13,286 nt of DNA from CAZLLV01 sp964560325 (GTDB lineage: Bacteria > Acidobacteriota > Thermoanaerobaculia > Multivoradales > DATKCC01), in contig CAZLLV010000253.1 of assembly GCA_964560325.1 (NCBI GenBank), positions 1-13,286 of the forward strand. The letters are read 5' to 3'. Under the pieces are notes generated by a model. It was not told where the DNA came from. It saw nothing but the letters and a program-made list of their open reading frames with translations, and searched no databases. Numbering within the stretch: the first letter of the stretch is position 1; each line of letters opens with the position of its first letter. A program made the position numbers and the translations under genes. This document shows positions 6,029-13,286 of the stretch, one piece after another.

Positions 6029-7404
6029 GCATCCTGATCGTCGACGACGAGGAGGTCCTCCAGGACGTCCTCTCGTCCCTGCTCCGCAAGGAAGGCTACG
6101 ACGTGCTGAGCGCCCGCTCCGGTGAGGAGGGGCTCGAAGTCCTGGCCGAGAGCGAGGTCGACCTGGTCCTGCTCGACCTGATGTTGCCGGGGATCTCCGG
6201 CCACGACGTGCTCCAGCAGATCCGGCGCCGCGATCCCGACACGGTGGTGGTCGTGGTGACCGCCTACTCCTCGATCGAGGGCGCCATCCAGGCGATGCGC
6301 TCGGGCGCCTTCCACTACATCCCGAAGCCGTTCAAGAACGAGGAGGTGCTGCTGACCGTCCGCAAGGGCCTGGAGCAGCGCCGCCTGACCACCGAGAACC
6401 GGTCGTTGCGCGAGCAGCTCCGCGAGCGCTACTCGTTCGGCAACATCGTCGGCAAGTCGAAGCCGATGAAAGAGGTCTTCGACCTGGTGAAGCTGGCCGC
6501 CCCGTCGAAGTCGAACATCCTGGTGCTCGGTGAGAGCGGCACCGGCAAGGAGCTGGTGGCGAAGGCGATCCACCACCACTCGCGCCGCGCCTCCGGCCCG
6601 TTCGTCACCGTCAACTCCGGCTCCATGCCGCCCGATCTTTTGGAGAGCAACCTGTTCGGGCACGTCAAGGGCGCCTTCACCGGCGCCGTGTCGAGCAAGA
6701 AGGGGCTGTTCGAGGTCGCGAACGGCGGCTCGATCTTCTTCGACGAGATCGGAAACATCCCGATCGACACCCAGGCGAAGCTCCTGCGGGTGATCCAGGA
6801 GAAGGAGTTCATGCGCTTGGGCGCCGTCGAGACGATGAAGTCCGACGTGCGGCTCATCGCCGCCACCAACGCCGACCTGGAGGCCGAGGTCGCCCGCCAC
6901 AACTTCCGCGAGGATCTCTACTACCGCCTGAACGTGATCACCGTGAGCCTGCCGCCGCTGCGGGCGCGGAGCGAGGACATCCCGTTGCTCGCCAACCACT
7001 TCCTCGTCCGCTACTCGCGGGAGAACGAGAAGCGGATCGAGCGCATCTCGCCCGAGGCCATGTCGTTGCTGATGGACTACAACTGGCCCGGCAACGTGCG
7101 CGAGCTCGAGAACGTGATCGAGCGCGGCGTGGTCCTCTCGACCGGCGACGAGCTCGGCGTCGACCTCTTGCCCCCCACGGTGCGCGAGCGCGAGGGCCTG
7201 GTGCCGAACGCGCCGGCGGCGCCGAACGGAGACGTGTCGCTCAAGGACGCCGTCTCCGAGTACGAGCGCCATCTGATCGTCCGGGCGTTGCGCCAGACCA
7301 ACGGCGTGCAGAAGCACGCGGCCGAGAAGCTCAGGGTCAAGCCGACGACCCTCCACGAGATGATCAAGCGGCTCAACATCTCGGTCGAGAGCCTGACGAA
7401 CTAG
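6025..7404 (+). CDS. NtrC-family sigma-54-dependent response regulator
   Basis: The 459-residue protein activates RpoN holoenzyme by ATP hydrolysis when phosphorylated by a partner kinase. The receiver domain (about 1-118) has the acidic pair Asp7-Asp8, phospho-acceptor Asp51 in LVLLDLMLPG, Thr79 and Lys101 (PKPF), all intact. The AAA+ domain (about 140-375) has Walker A GESGTGK (169-175), the sigma-54-contacting GAFTGA loop (216-221), Walker B (SIFFDEIGN), an arginine-finger region (NFREDLYYRLN) and the NWPGNVRELENV motif. A C-terminal Fis-type helix-turn-helix (about 410-455, VQKHAAEKLRVKPTTLHEMIKRL) binds DNA. The ATG at 6025 overlaps the kinase stop by 4 bases and has GAGAGGA just upstream, so the two are translationally coupled. 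Because the operon's own promoter is of the sigma-54 type, autoactivation is likely. Target genes beyond this operon cannot be read from the window. Confidence 0.95.
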   Translation: MSILIVDDEEVLQDVLSSLLRKEGYDVLSARSGEEGLEVLAESEVDLVLLDLMLPGISGHDVLQQIRRRDPDTVVVVVTAYSSIEGAIQAMRSGAFHYIPKPFKNEEVLLTVRKGLEQRRLTTENRSLREQLRERYSFGNIVGKSKPMKEVFDLVKLAAPSKSNILVLGESGTGKELVAKAIHHHSRRASGPFVTVNSGSMPPDLLESNLFGHVKGAFTGAVSSKKGLFEVANGGSIFFDEIGNIPIDTQAKLLRVIQEKEFMRLGAVETMKSDVRLIAATNADLEAEVARHNFREDLYYRLNVITVSLPPLRARSEDIPLLANHFLVRYSRENEKRIERISPEAMSLLMDYNWPGNVRELENVIERGVVLSTGDELGVDLLPPTVREREGLVPNAPAAPNGDVSLKDAVSEYERHLIVRALRQTNGVQKHAAEKLRVKPTTLHEMIKRLNISVESLTN

Positions 7405-7450
7405 AGCGGTAGTATCGGCGCTCGCCGTTTCCCGAACCGAAAGGCCAGCC

Positions 7451-10198
7451 ATGCTCCGGATTCCGAGCTCTCGAAAGCTCCGCGCGACCGCCCTGTCCAC
7501 CCTCCTTCCGCTCGTCCTGGCGGCCTTCGCCGCCGCTGTGCCACTGGGCGCCCAGGACCCGGCCGCCTCGCCCGCCGAGGTCGCCCGCTCGATCGAGCTG
7601 ATCGATCCGCTCGCCTACGGCCGGCTCCTGGAGCTGCCCGCCCTCGACCCCGCGGTGCCGTCGCCGGCGGAGTTCCTCGGCTACCCGCTCGGCTCCCGGT
7701 TCACCCACCAGCACCGGATGCGCGACTACCTGCACCGCCTCGCCGAGGTGTCGCCGCGGGTCGTTACCTGGACCTACGGCCAGAGCTACGAGGGCCGGCC
7801 GCTCGACCTGCTCGCGATCTCGACGCCGGGCAACGTCGCGCGGCTCGACGAGATCCGCCGGGAGCACCTGCGGCTCGCCGACCCGGCGGACCTTTCCGCC
7901 GAGGAGGTCGAGCGGCTCGCCACCGAGACGCCGGTCGTCGTCTGGCTCGCCTACGGCGTGCACGGCAACGAGTCGTCGTCGGCCGAGGCCGCCATGCTCG
8001 CCGCCTACGTCTTCGCCGCCGGTGGCGGGGAGTGGGAGGAGCTGCTGGCGAAGACCGTGGTGCTGATCGACCCGCTGGTCAACCCGGACGGCCGCGAGCG
8101 CTACGTCTCCTGGTTCGAGCGCGACCGCGGGCGCCTGCCCGACCCCGACCCGGAGGCGGACGAGCACGCGGAGCCTTGGCCCGGTGGGCGCACCAACCAC
8201 TACCTGATCGACCTCAACCGGGACTGGTCGTGGCTGACGCAGCAGGAGACGCGGCTGCGGCTCGCCGCCTACCGGCAGTGGGAGCCGCAGGTCTACGTCG
8301 ATTACCACGAGATGTTCCCGGCATCGACCTACTTCTTCCCGCCCGCGGCCGAACCGGTCAACCCGCTCCTCGACGCGCGGACGCTCGGCTGGCTCGACGT
8401 CTTCGGCCGCGCCAACGCCGCCGCCTTCGACCGCCAGGGCTGGCCGTACTACAAGGCGGAGGTCTTCGACCTCTACTACCCGGGTTACGGCGACTCCTAC
8501 CCCGGCTTCCGGGGCGCCGTCGGCATGACCTACGAGGTCGCCGGGCACGGGCTCGCCGGGCTCGTCCTCGACCGCCGGGACGGCACCCGCCTCACCCTCG
8601 CCGACCGGATCGCCCAGCACTTCACGACCTCGACCGCGACCGTCCGGGCGGCCGCCGAGAACCGCAGCGAGCTGCTGCGCACCTTCGCGGCCGCGCGTGC
8701 CGACGCGACCCGGCGCGACGGCCCGGTCTACCTCTGGGAGGCGGACGCGCCGGAGGCCGGAGCGCTCGCCGAGCTCCTGGATCTCCACGGCATCCGCGTC
8801 GGCCGCCTCTCGGGCGAGACCCGCATCCGCGCCAGGGCTCTCGTCTCCCCCGACGGCTCGACCGAGGATCGCAGCTTCCCGGCCGGCAGCTACGTCGTCC
8901 ACGCCGGCCAGCCGCTCGGCAAGCTCGCGCAGACGCTCCTCGACCGCTCGCCCGAGCTCTCCGACGAGTTCATGGAGCGGCAGCGCGCGCGCCTGGAGGA
9001 GAACGCCGGCACCGAGTTCTACGACATCACCTCCTGGTCGCTGCCGCTCGCCTTCAACCTCGACGCCTGGGTGGCGCCGGGTCCGGTCGAGGGGGAGGCG
9101 CTGGGGCTGCCGGACGCGGCCGGCGAGGCACCCGTGGCGGGCGAGGGGCGGGTCGGGTTCCTGGTACCGCCGGCCGGCCTCGCCGGTTACCGCTTCGCGG
9201 CCGAGCTCTTCGCCGAGGGCGTGCGGGTCCAGGTGGCGCTCGACGAGCTGTCGGTCGGCGGCGAGAGCTACCCCGCCGGCACGCTCTTCGTCCCCCGGCT
9301 CGGCAACGAGCCCGAGGCGCGGAGCGATCGCGACGGCGCCGGGCCGGAGCGCTCGCTCGACGCGGTGATCGCCGAGGCGGCCGGGGCGGCGGGGGTCGTG
9401 GCGCGCGGCGTCGACACCCACTACTCGACCACCGGCCTCTCGCTCGGCTCCGACCGGGTGCCGGTGGTGCTGGCGCCGAAGATCGCCCTGGCTTCCGGCG
9501 ACGGCGTGTCGTCGAGCTCCTTCGGGTACCTCTGGCATCTCCTCGACCAGCAGGTGCGGCTGCCGTACACGCGCATCGACGCCTCCCGCCTGGGCGCCGT
9601 CGATCTCTCCGACTACCAGGTGCTGGTGCTGCCGCAGGGGGACTACGCCGGTGCGTTCGAAGGGAGCGCGGGGGACGCGATCGCCGCTTGGGTGCGCGGC
9701 GGCGGCGTGCTGGTGGCGGTCGGGCGCGCGCACGCCTGGCTCGCGGAGAAGGAGCTGACCTCGGTCGCGCGCTGGCAGCCGCCGGAGGAGGAGGCGCAGA
9801 GCGAGGAGGAGGCGGAGAACCCGCTGACCCGCCGCGCCATCGACACGCCGGGGGCGATCGTCGCGACCGAGCTGACCGAGCGGAACCCGCTCGCCGCCGG
9901 CCTGCCGTCCGCGCCACCGGTGCTGGTCGCCGGCACCATCGTGCTGCTGCCGACCGGCGATCCCCAGGTCGACGTGCTGACCGCCGCCGGCGAGGCCCCG
10001 GTGCTGACCGGCGTCGCCTGGCCGGAGGCCGAAGAGCGCCTCGCCGGCTCGCTGCTGGTGAGCCTCGAGCCGACCGGCCGCGGCGCCGTCGTCCTCTTCG
10101 CCCAGGAGCCCGACTTCCGCCTCTTCTGGCGCGGCACGGCGCCGCTCTTTCTGAACTCGGTCCTCTACCTCCCGAGTCTCGTGGGCACGGGGTACTGA
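7451..10198 (+). CDS. Secreted M14-family zinc carboxypeptidase-like protein with C-terminal GATase1-like domain
   Basis: The 915-residue product is exported, with a signal peptide at about 1-34 ending LGAQ. The M14 peptidase domain (about 75-400) keeps the complete catalytic set. HGNE gives zinc ligands His171 and Glu174. NPDGRERY starts at 211. DLNRDW (254-259) supplies the substrate-binding Asn-Arg pair. DYHE supplies zinc ligand His286. MTYEV supplies the general-base Glu362. Spacings (His171 to His286, 115; to Glu362, 76) agree with carboxypeptidase A. A type 1 glutamine-amidotransferase-like region near 715-770 (YQVLVLPQGDY...WVRGGGVLVAVG) follows, as in other long bacterial M14 proteins. 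I do not see its Cys nucleophile, so it is probably structural. The ATG at 7451 has GAAAGG 6 nt upstream and leads into the signal peptide. It lies 46 bp after the regulator gene on the same strand, so co-transcription is possible. The likely role is peptide or cell-wall peptide trimming outside the cytoplasm; the substrate is unknown. Confidence 0.9.
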   Translation: MLRIPSSRKLRATALSTLLPLVLAAFAAAVPLGAQDPAASPAEVARSIELIDPLAYGRLLELPALDPAVPSPAEFLGYPLGSRFTHQHRMRDYLHRLAEVSPRVVTWTYGQSYEGRPLDLLAISTPGNVARLDEIRREHLRLADPADLSAEEVERLATETPVVVWLAYGVHGNESSSAEAAMLAAYVFAAGGGEWEELLAKTVVLIDPLVNPDGRERYVSWFERDRGRLPDPDPEADEHAEPWPGGRTNHYLIDLNRDWSWLTQQETRLRLAAYRQWEPQVYVDYHEMFPASTYFFPPAAEPVNPLLDARTLGWLDVFGRANAAAFDRQGWPYYKAEVFDLYYPGYGDSYPGFRGAVGMTYEVAGHGLAGLVLDRRDGTRLTLADRIAQHFTTSTATVRAAAENRSELLRTFAAARADATRRDGPVYLWEADAPEAGALAELLDLHGIRVGRLSGETRIRARALVSPDGSTEDRSFPAGSYVVHAGQPLGKLAQTLLDRSPELSDEFMERQRARLEENAGTEFYDITSWSLPLAFNLDAWVAPGPVEGEALGLPDAAGEAPVAGEGRVGFLVPPAGLAGYRFAAELFAEGVRVQVALDELSVGGESYPAGTLFVPRLGNEPEARSDRDGAGPERSLDAVIAEAAGAAGVVARGVDTHYSTTGLSLGSDRVPVVLAPKIALASGDGVSSSSFGYLWHLLDQQVRLPYTRIDASRLGAVDLSDYQVLVLPQGDYAGAFEGSAGDAIAAWVRGGGVLVAVGRAHAWLAEKELTSVARWQPPEEEAQSEEEAENPLTRRAIDTPGAIVATELTERNPLAAGLPSAPPVLVAGTIVLLPTGDPQVDVLTAAGEAPVLTGVAWPEAEERLAGSLLVSLEPTGRGAVVLFAQEPDFRLFWRGTAPLFLNSVLYLPSLVGTGY

Positions 10199-10250
10199 AG
10201 ACCGACGCAAACGCCGCTCGCCGCCCACCACGGCCCCGGCGGCCGGATCG

Positions 10251-10308
10251 CCCGGGTCCGCCGGTTCCCGGGTGACTCGTTTCCGCGCCTGGCCGCACTG
10301 GAGCCAGG
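10251..10308. repeat. Inverted repeats between the peptidase and permease genes
   Basis: The 121-bp gap holds two imperfectly understood structures. CCCGGG occurs at 10251-10256 and 10267-10272 and could form a 6-bp stem with a 10-nt loop. CCTGGC (10288-10293) pairs with GCCAGG (10303-10308) around 9 nt, and its right arm runs into the Shine-Dalgarno GGGGAG of the permease gene. Neither is followed by a T-run, so neither is a convincing terminator. In sequence this GC-rich, short stems arise by chance. Confidence 0.25.
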
Positions 10309-10319
10309 GGAGATCGACC

Positions 10320-12776
10320 ATGGGCGACCGAGGGGAAAACATTCTCGAATCCGTGTTGCGGGACGTACGGACGGCGTTGCGGCGTCTCCGGCGGGAGCCG
10401 GGTCCGGCGCTGACCGCGATCTTCGTGCTGGCGCTGGCGATCGGTGCCAGCACGGCGATCTTCAGCGTGGTCGATGGCGCTCTCTTGCGTCCGCTCCCGT
10501 TCCGGGAGCCGGAGCGGCTGGTCATGGTCTGGGTCGACAACACGAACCAGGGCTGGCCCGAGGACGTCACGTCGTACCCCACCTTCCTCGACTGGCGGGA
10601 GGCGAGCGAGACGGTCGCCCCGATGGCCGCCTTCACCACCGGCTCCTTCGCCCTCGCCGAAGGTCCCGGCGACGGCGAACAGGTGCCCGAGCGAGTCGAG
10701 GGAGCGCTGGTGAGCGCCGACTTCCTCTCCGTCCTCGGCGTCGCCCCCGCGCTCGGCCGGGACTTCCGGACGGAGGAAGAGGTCCTGGGCAACAACGCGG
10801 TGGTGATCCTCTCGCACGATCTATGGCAGCGCCGCTACGGCAGCCGGCCCGAAGCGATCGGCTCGCTCCTCTACGTGGACGGGGAGCCCCACGAGGTGGT
10901 CGGCGTGCTGCCGGCGGGCCACGAGCTGCCGGACGACGTGGAGGTCTGGGCGCCGCTCGCGCCGGGCGAGGGGCTGGCCCGGAACCGCGGCTTCCTCTGG
11001 TTGCGGGTGGTCGGCCGGCTGGCGCCCGGGGTCGGGATCGACGCGGCGCAGGCGGAGATGGACGCCGTGGCCAGCGGCCTCGCCGAGCAGTACCCCGAGT
11101 TCAACGAGGGTCTGGGTGTCAACCTGGAGCCGCTGCGAGAGGAGCTGATCGGCGACGTGCGGCGGTCGCTCCTCGTGCTCTTCGGCGCGGTGGGCGCCCT
11201 GTTGCTCATCGCCTGCGCGGACGTGGCGGGACTCTTCCTCGCCCAGGCTCGCCGCCGAGGCCGGGAGATCGCCTTGCAGAGCGCCCTCGGTGCTCCGCGC
11301 GGGCGCCTGATCCGGCAGCTCATGACCGAGAGCCTGGTTCTGGCGCTCCTCGGCGGCGCCGCCGGTGTCCTGCTGGCGGCCTGGGGAACGCGCCTGCTGC
11401 TGGCGATGGCACCGCCCGCTCTGCCGGCCAGCGCGGAGGTCGGTGTCGACGGGCGCGTGGTGATCTTCGCCCTGCTCCTGGCGTCGGTGACGGGAGTTCT
11501 CTTCGGACTGCTCCCGGCGTTTGCCAGCGCCCGGCCGGACCTCGCCAGCCTGCTCAAGTCGGGCAGCGCAGGAAGCGGCGGCGGACACCGGGGCGCCCTG
11601 TCGGGCCGCGTGCTGGTCGCCGGGCAGATCGCCGTGGCGGTGGTCCTTCTGGTCGGGGCCGGACTGCTCGCCGAGGACTTCCGTCGCCTGCGCGGGCTCG
11701 ATCCCGGTTTCCAGCCCGAGAGCGCCCTCACCCTCCAGCTCGAGCTGCCGCGGCCCGCCTACCCCCAGCCGGAGCAGAGCCGGGACTTCTACGAGCGATT
11801 GACCGATCGGATCGAGCGCCTCCCCGGCGTCCGCTCCGTCGGCGGGGTCAGCGCCATCTTCGAGGGCCAGGGCTACCTCTCCGCGCCGTTCGTGGTCGAA
11901 GGGCGTCCCGCCCCGCGGCCGGGGGAGCAGGTGGAGGTGGCGATGAGCGCCGCCACTCCCGACCTGTTTCGCACCCTCGGCATCCCCCTCGTCGCGGGTC
12001 GCGACATCCGCCCCACCGACACCGCCACCGCACCCCGCGTAGTGGTGGTCAGCCGGTCCATGGCCGAGCGCTACTGGCCGGGCGGCGATCCGCTGGGCGC
12101 GCGCATCAAGTACGGCCGTGCCGACAGCCCGACGCCGTGGATGGAGGTGGTGGGCGTGGTCGGCGACATCCGGAGCGGCTCCCCCTCCGAGGAGCCGCGG
12201 CCGTCGACCTACCTCCCGCTGGCTCAGCAGCCCCGCTTGACGATGACCTTCGTGGTCCGGACCGCGGGCGACCCGCTCCGGATGGCGGCACCGCTGCGCG
12301 AGGTGGTCCACGAGGCGGATCCGAACCTTCCGATCACCGCGCTCGCCCCTCTCACCGATCTGCTCGCCGAGCGCACGGCGGCCGAGCGTTTCAACCTGAC
12401 CCTGGTGGCCGTCTTCGCCGTCACCGCGCTGGTGCTGGCCGCGCTCGGAGTCTTCAGCCTCCTCGCCTACACGGTCGCCCGCACGCAGCGCGAGATCGGA
12501 GTCCGCATGGCCCTGGGCGCCGATCGAGGCGAGGTCCGGCGCATGATCCTCCAGCGCGCCGCCGCCCTCGCGCTGGTCGGGATCGGTCTCGGCCTGGGCG
12601 CCGCCGCCCTGGCGACGCGGTCCCTGGCCGGCATGCTCTACGGCGTGAGCGCGGTCGACCCCTTCGTTTTCGGAGCCGTAGCCCTGGTGCTGCTCGCGGT
12701 CGCCCTGCTCGCCGCCTGGCTACCCGCGCTACGGGCGACCGGGATCGCTCCCAGCGGCGTCCTGCGGGTGGAGTGA
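10320..12776 (+). CDS. Duplicated FtsX/MacB-like permease (ADOP type), no ATPase alongside
   Basis: The 818-residue inner-membrane protein is two fused MacB-like permease halves. Half 1 (about 1-415) has TM1 (about 28-50, ALTAIFVLALAIGASTAIFSVV), a periplasmic MacB_PCD domain, and three FtsX helices from about 283. Half 2 (about 425-818) repeats this: a single TM (QIAVAVVLLVGAGLL), a second periplasmic domain, and FtsX helices from about 691, ending with PALRATGIAPSGVLRVE. Both halves carry the cytoplasmic RRREIALQSALGAPRG / TQREIGVRMALGADRG type loop that normally contacts the ATPase. ADOP permeases are abundant in Acidobacteriota and typically stand alone; a role in export or periplasmic mechanotransmission is assumed, not proven. 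The start is ATG 10320, with GGGGAG 7 nt upstream; a GTG at 10272 would add 16 residues with no Shine-Dalgarno. No ATP-binding subunit gene is present. The 3' end overlaps the convergent synthetase gene by 48 bp. Confidence 0.92.
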   Translation: MGDRGENILESVLRDVRTALRRLRREPGPALTAIFVLALAIGASTAIFSVVDGALLRPLPFREPERLVMVWVDNTNQGWPEDVTSYPTFLDWREASETVAPMAAFTTGSFALAEGPGDGEQVPERVEGALVSADFLSVLGVAPALGRDFRTEEEVLGNNAVVILSHDLWQRRYGSRPEAIGSLLYVDGEPHEVVGVLPAGHELPDDVEVWAPLAPGEGLARNRGFLWLRVVGRLAPGVGIDAAQAEMDAVASGLAEQYPEFNEGLGVNLEPLREELIGDVRRSLLVLFGAVGALLLIACADVAGLFLAQARRRGREIALQSALGAPRGRLIRQLMTESLVLALLGGAAGVLLAAWGTRLLLAMAPPALPASAEVGVDGRVVIFALLLASVTGVLFGLLPAFASARPDLASLLKSGSAGSGGGHRGALSGRVLVAGQIAVAVVLLVGAGLLAEDFRRLRGLDPGFQPESALTLQLELPRPAYPQPEQSRDFYERLTDRIERLPGVRSVGGVSAIFEGQGYLSAPFVVEGRPAPRPGEQVEVAMSAATPDLFRTLGIPLVAGRDIRPTDTATAPRVVVVSRSMAERYWPGGDPLGARIKYGRADSPTPWMEVVGVVGDIRSGSPSEEPRPSTYLPLAQQPRLTMTFVVRTAGDPLRMAAPLREVVHEADPNLPITALAPLTDLLAERTAAERFNLTLVAVFAVTALVLAALGVFSLLAYTVARTQREIGVRMALGADRGEVRRMILQRAAALALVGIGLGLGAAALATRSLAGMLYGVSAVDPFVFGAVALVLLAVALLAAWLPALRATGIAPSGVLRVE

Positions 12777-13286
12777 GCATCCCGCCAGCTCCGTCAGCAG
12801 TCGCTCGACCGTCGCAGCCAGCTCGTCGACCCGGGGCGGCTGGACGATCGAGGCGTGGTCGCCGGCCACCCAGGCGAGCCGTACTTCGTCGACCCGCGGC
12901 TCCCATCCCCGTGTCGCGTCGGCACCGGTCGCTTCCGCACCGGCCCGCACGAGACCGAGCGCCCCGCCGAGCGGTCCGCCACGGTAGCCGGCGAGGATCT
13001 GGGCGTTGTGGCGCCAGCGCCGGAAGAGCACGTCGACCGACGCCCGGTCGACTCCCGGCGGCAACAGCCGGAGCGCGGTGGCCGCGTGCAGCAGGTGGTC
13101 GAGGACCTCGGCGGTATCCGAGGCATCCGCTGCCGGCGGCGCGAGCTTCGCGAGGTCGCGCTCGGGGCCCAGGAAGTCCTGGGCGAACGCCCGCGCCGCG
13201 GCCGGTCCGTCCGGCGGCGCCGCCAGCTCCGGCCGTCCGGGCGCGGGCGAGTCGATCACCACCAGGGCGGCGGGCCGTCGGCCGGC
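12729..13286 (-). CDS. C-terminal thioesterase domain of a probable NRPS/PKS, 5' part beyond the right edge
   Basis: The 185 visible residues match the second half of a type I thioesterase of the kind that ends nonribosomal peptide and polyketide synthetases and releases the product by hydrolysis or cyclisation. The frame is open to the window edge and begins mid-domain (AGRRPAALVVIDSPAPG), so the GxSxG nucleophile lies outside. Asp12 in VVIDSPAPG is at the position of the catalytic Asp after the strand, and His144 in WVAGDHASIVQPP is the catalytic His. The helical lid lies between them (FAQDFLG...LAKLAPP...). The stop (TAG, bases 12731-12729) lies inside the 3' end of the opposing permease gene, giving a 48-bp tail-to-tail overlap. 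A stand-alone type II thioesterase is the alternative; the upstream sequence would decide. No carrier-protein or condensation domain is visible here. Confidence 0.75.
   Translation of the reverse strand, partial: AGRRPAALVVIDSPAPGRPELAAPPDGPAAARAFAQDFLGPERDLAKLAPPAADASDTAEVLDHLLHAATALRLLPPGVDRASVDVLFRRWRHNAQILAGYRGGPLGGALGLVRAGAEATGADATRGWEPRVDEVRLAWVAGDHASIVQPPRVDELAATVERLLTELAGCSLHPQDAAGSDPGRP

Noticed and set aside
3098..7404. PrsK/PrsR pair of the exosortase (PEP-CTERM) system
   Set aside because: The membrane sensor plus GAF and an NtrC-type partner are reminiscent, but the PDZ-like segment and PAS domain do not fit, and no exosortase or PEP-CTERM gene is in the window.
7407..7422. GG-N10-GC core resembling a sigma-54 promoter before the peptidase gene
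   Set aside because: Only the GG/GC core and two other bases match the RpoN consensus; such a core occurs often by chance at this GC content.
7416..7430. Short stem CGGC/GCCG followed by TTT after the regulator gene
   Set aside because: A 4-5 bp stem and three T residues are too little for a Rho-independent terminator; stems like this are common in such sequence.
8032..10275. 747-residue + strand frame overlapping the peptidase
   Set aside because: Arg/Ala/Gly/Pro-rich sequence in the wrong frame; the intact M14 motifs are in the other frame.
10290..10305. Sigma-54-like TGG-N10-GC before the permease gene
   Set aside because: Weak match outside the core, and the start of transcription would fall after the Shine-Dalgarno sequence, about 5 nt before the ATG.
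7373..10795. 1140-residue open frame on the - strand opposite the peptidase gene
   Set aside because: It runs antisense across two well-supported genes and the gap between them, with low-complexity Arg/Gly/Val/Glu sequence and no domain. This is a high-GC artefact.

Overview
This is a very GC-rich bacterial window. It carries six complete or partial genes, five on the + strand and one on the - strand entering from the right edge. The codon bias is strongly GC3, so long spurious open frames lie opposite almost every gene. Gene content suggests an Acidobacteriota-like, diderm bacterium (Thermoanaerobaculia or relatives). The pointers are an 8-TM duplicated FtsX/MacB permease with no ATPase (the acidobacterial duplicated orphan permease, ADOP, type), a secreted M14 peptidase with an amidotransferase-like tail, and a barrel protein with a carboxypeptidase-regulatory-like domain. 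The taxonomic call is inference.

Layout. The 3' part of a ComF-type phosphoribosyltransferase gene (2-667) comes first. A near-consensus sigma-70 promoter (731-759) then drives an outer-membrane beta-barrel candidate (785-2857). A 240-bp intergenic region (2858-3097) follows, dense in inverted repeats: a REP-like hairpin, repeated AATCGGC heptamers, a 16-bp palindrome, and a strong sigma-54 (-24/-12) promoter flanked by two more palindromes. Next is a two-component operon whose genes overlap by 4 bases (ATGA): a ten-TM, PDZ-like/GAF/PAS histidine kinase (3098-6028) and an NtrC-type sigma-54 activator (6025-7404) with an intact GAFTGA loop. A secreted M14 zinc carboxypeptidase-like protein (7451-10198) follows 46 bp later and may be co-transcribed. 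Then comes the duplicated FtsX-like permease (10320-12776). Convergent to it, and overlapping its last 48 bp, is the C-terminal thioesterase end of what is probably a nonribosomal peptide or polyketide synthetase (12729 to beyond 13286).

How it fits together. The best-supported story is regulatory. A sigma-54 promoter lies directly in front of a kinase gene that is translationally coupled to a sigma-54-dependent activator, and heptamer and palindrome repeats upstream are candidate activator sites. This predicts positive autoregulation of the operon. The permease and the thioesterase suggest that the right edge is the border of a natural-product gene cluster. I see no CRISPR array, tRNA, rRNA, transposase or phage gene.
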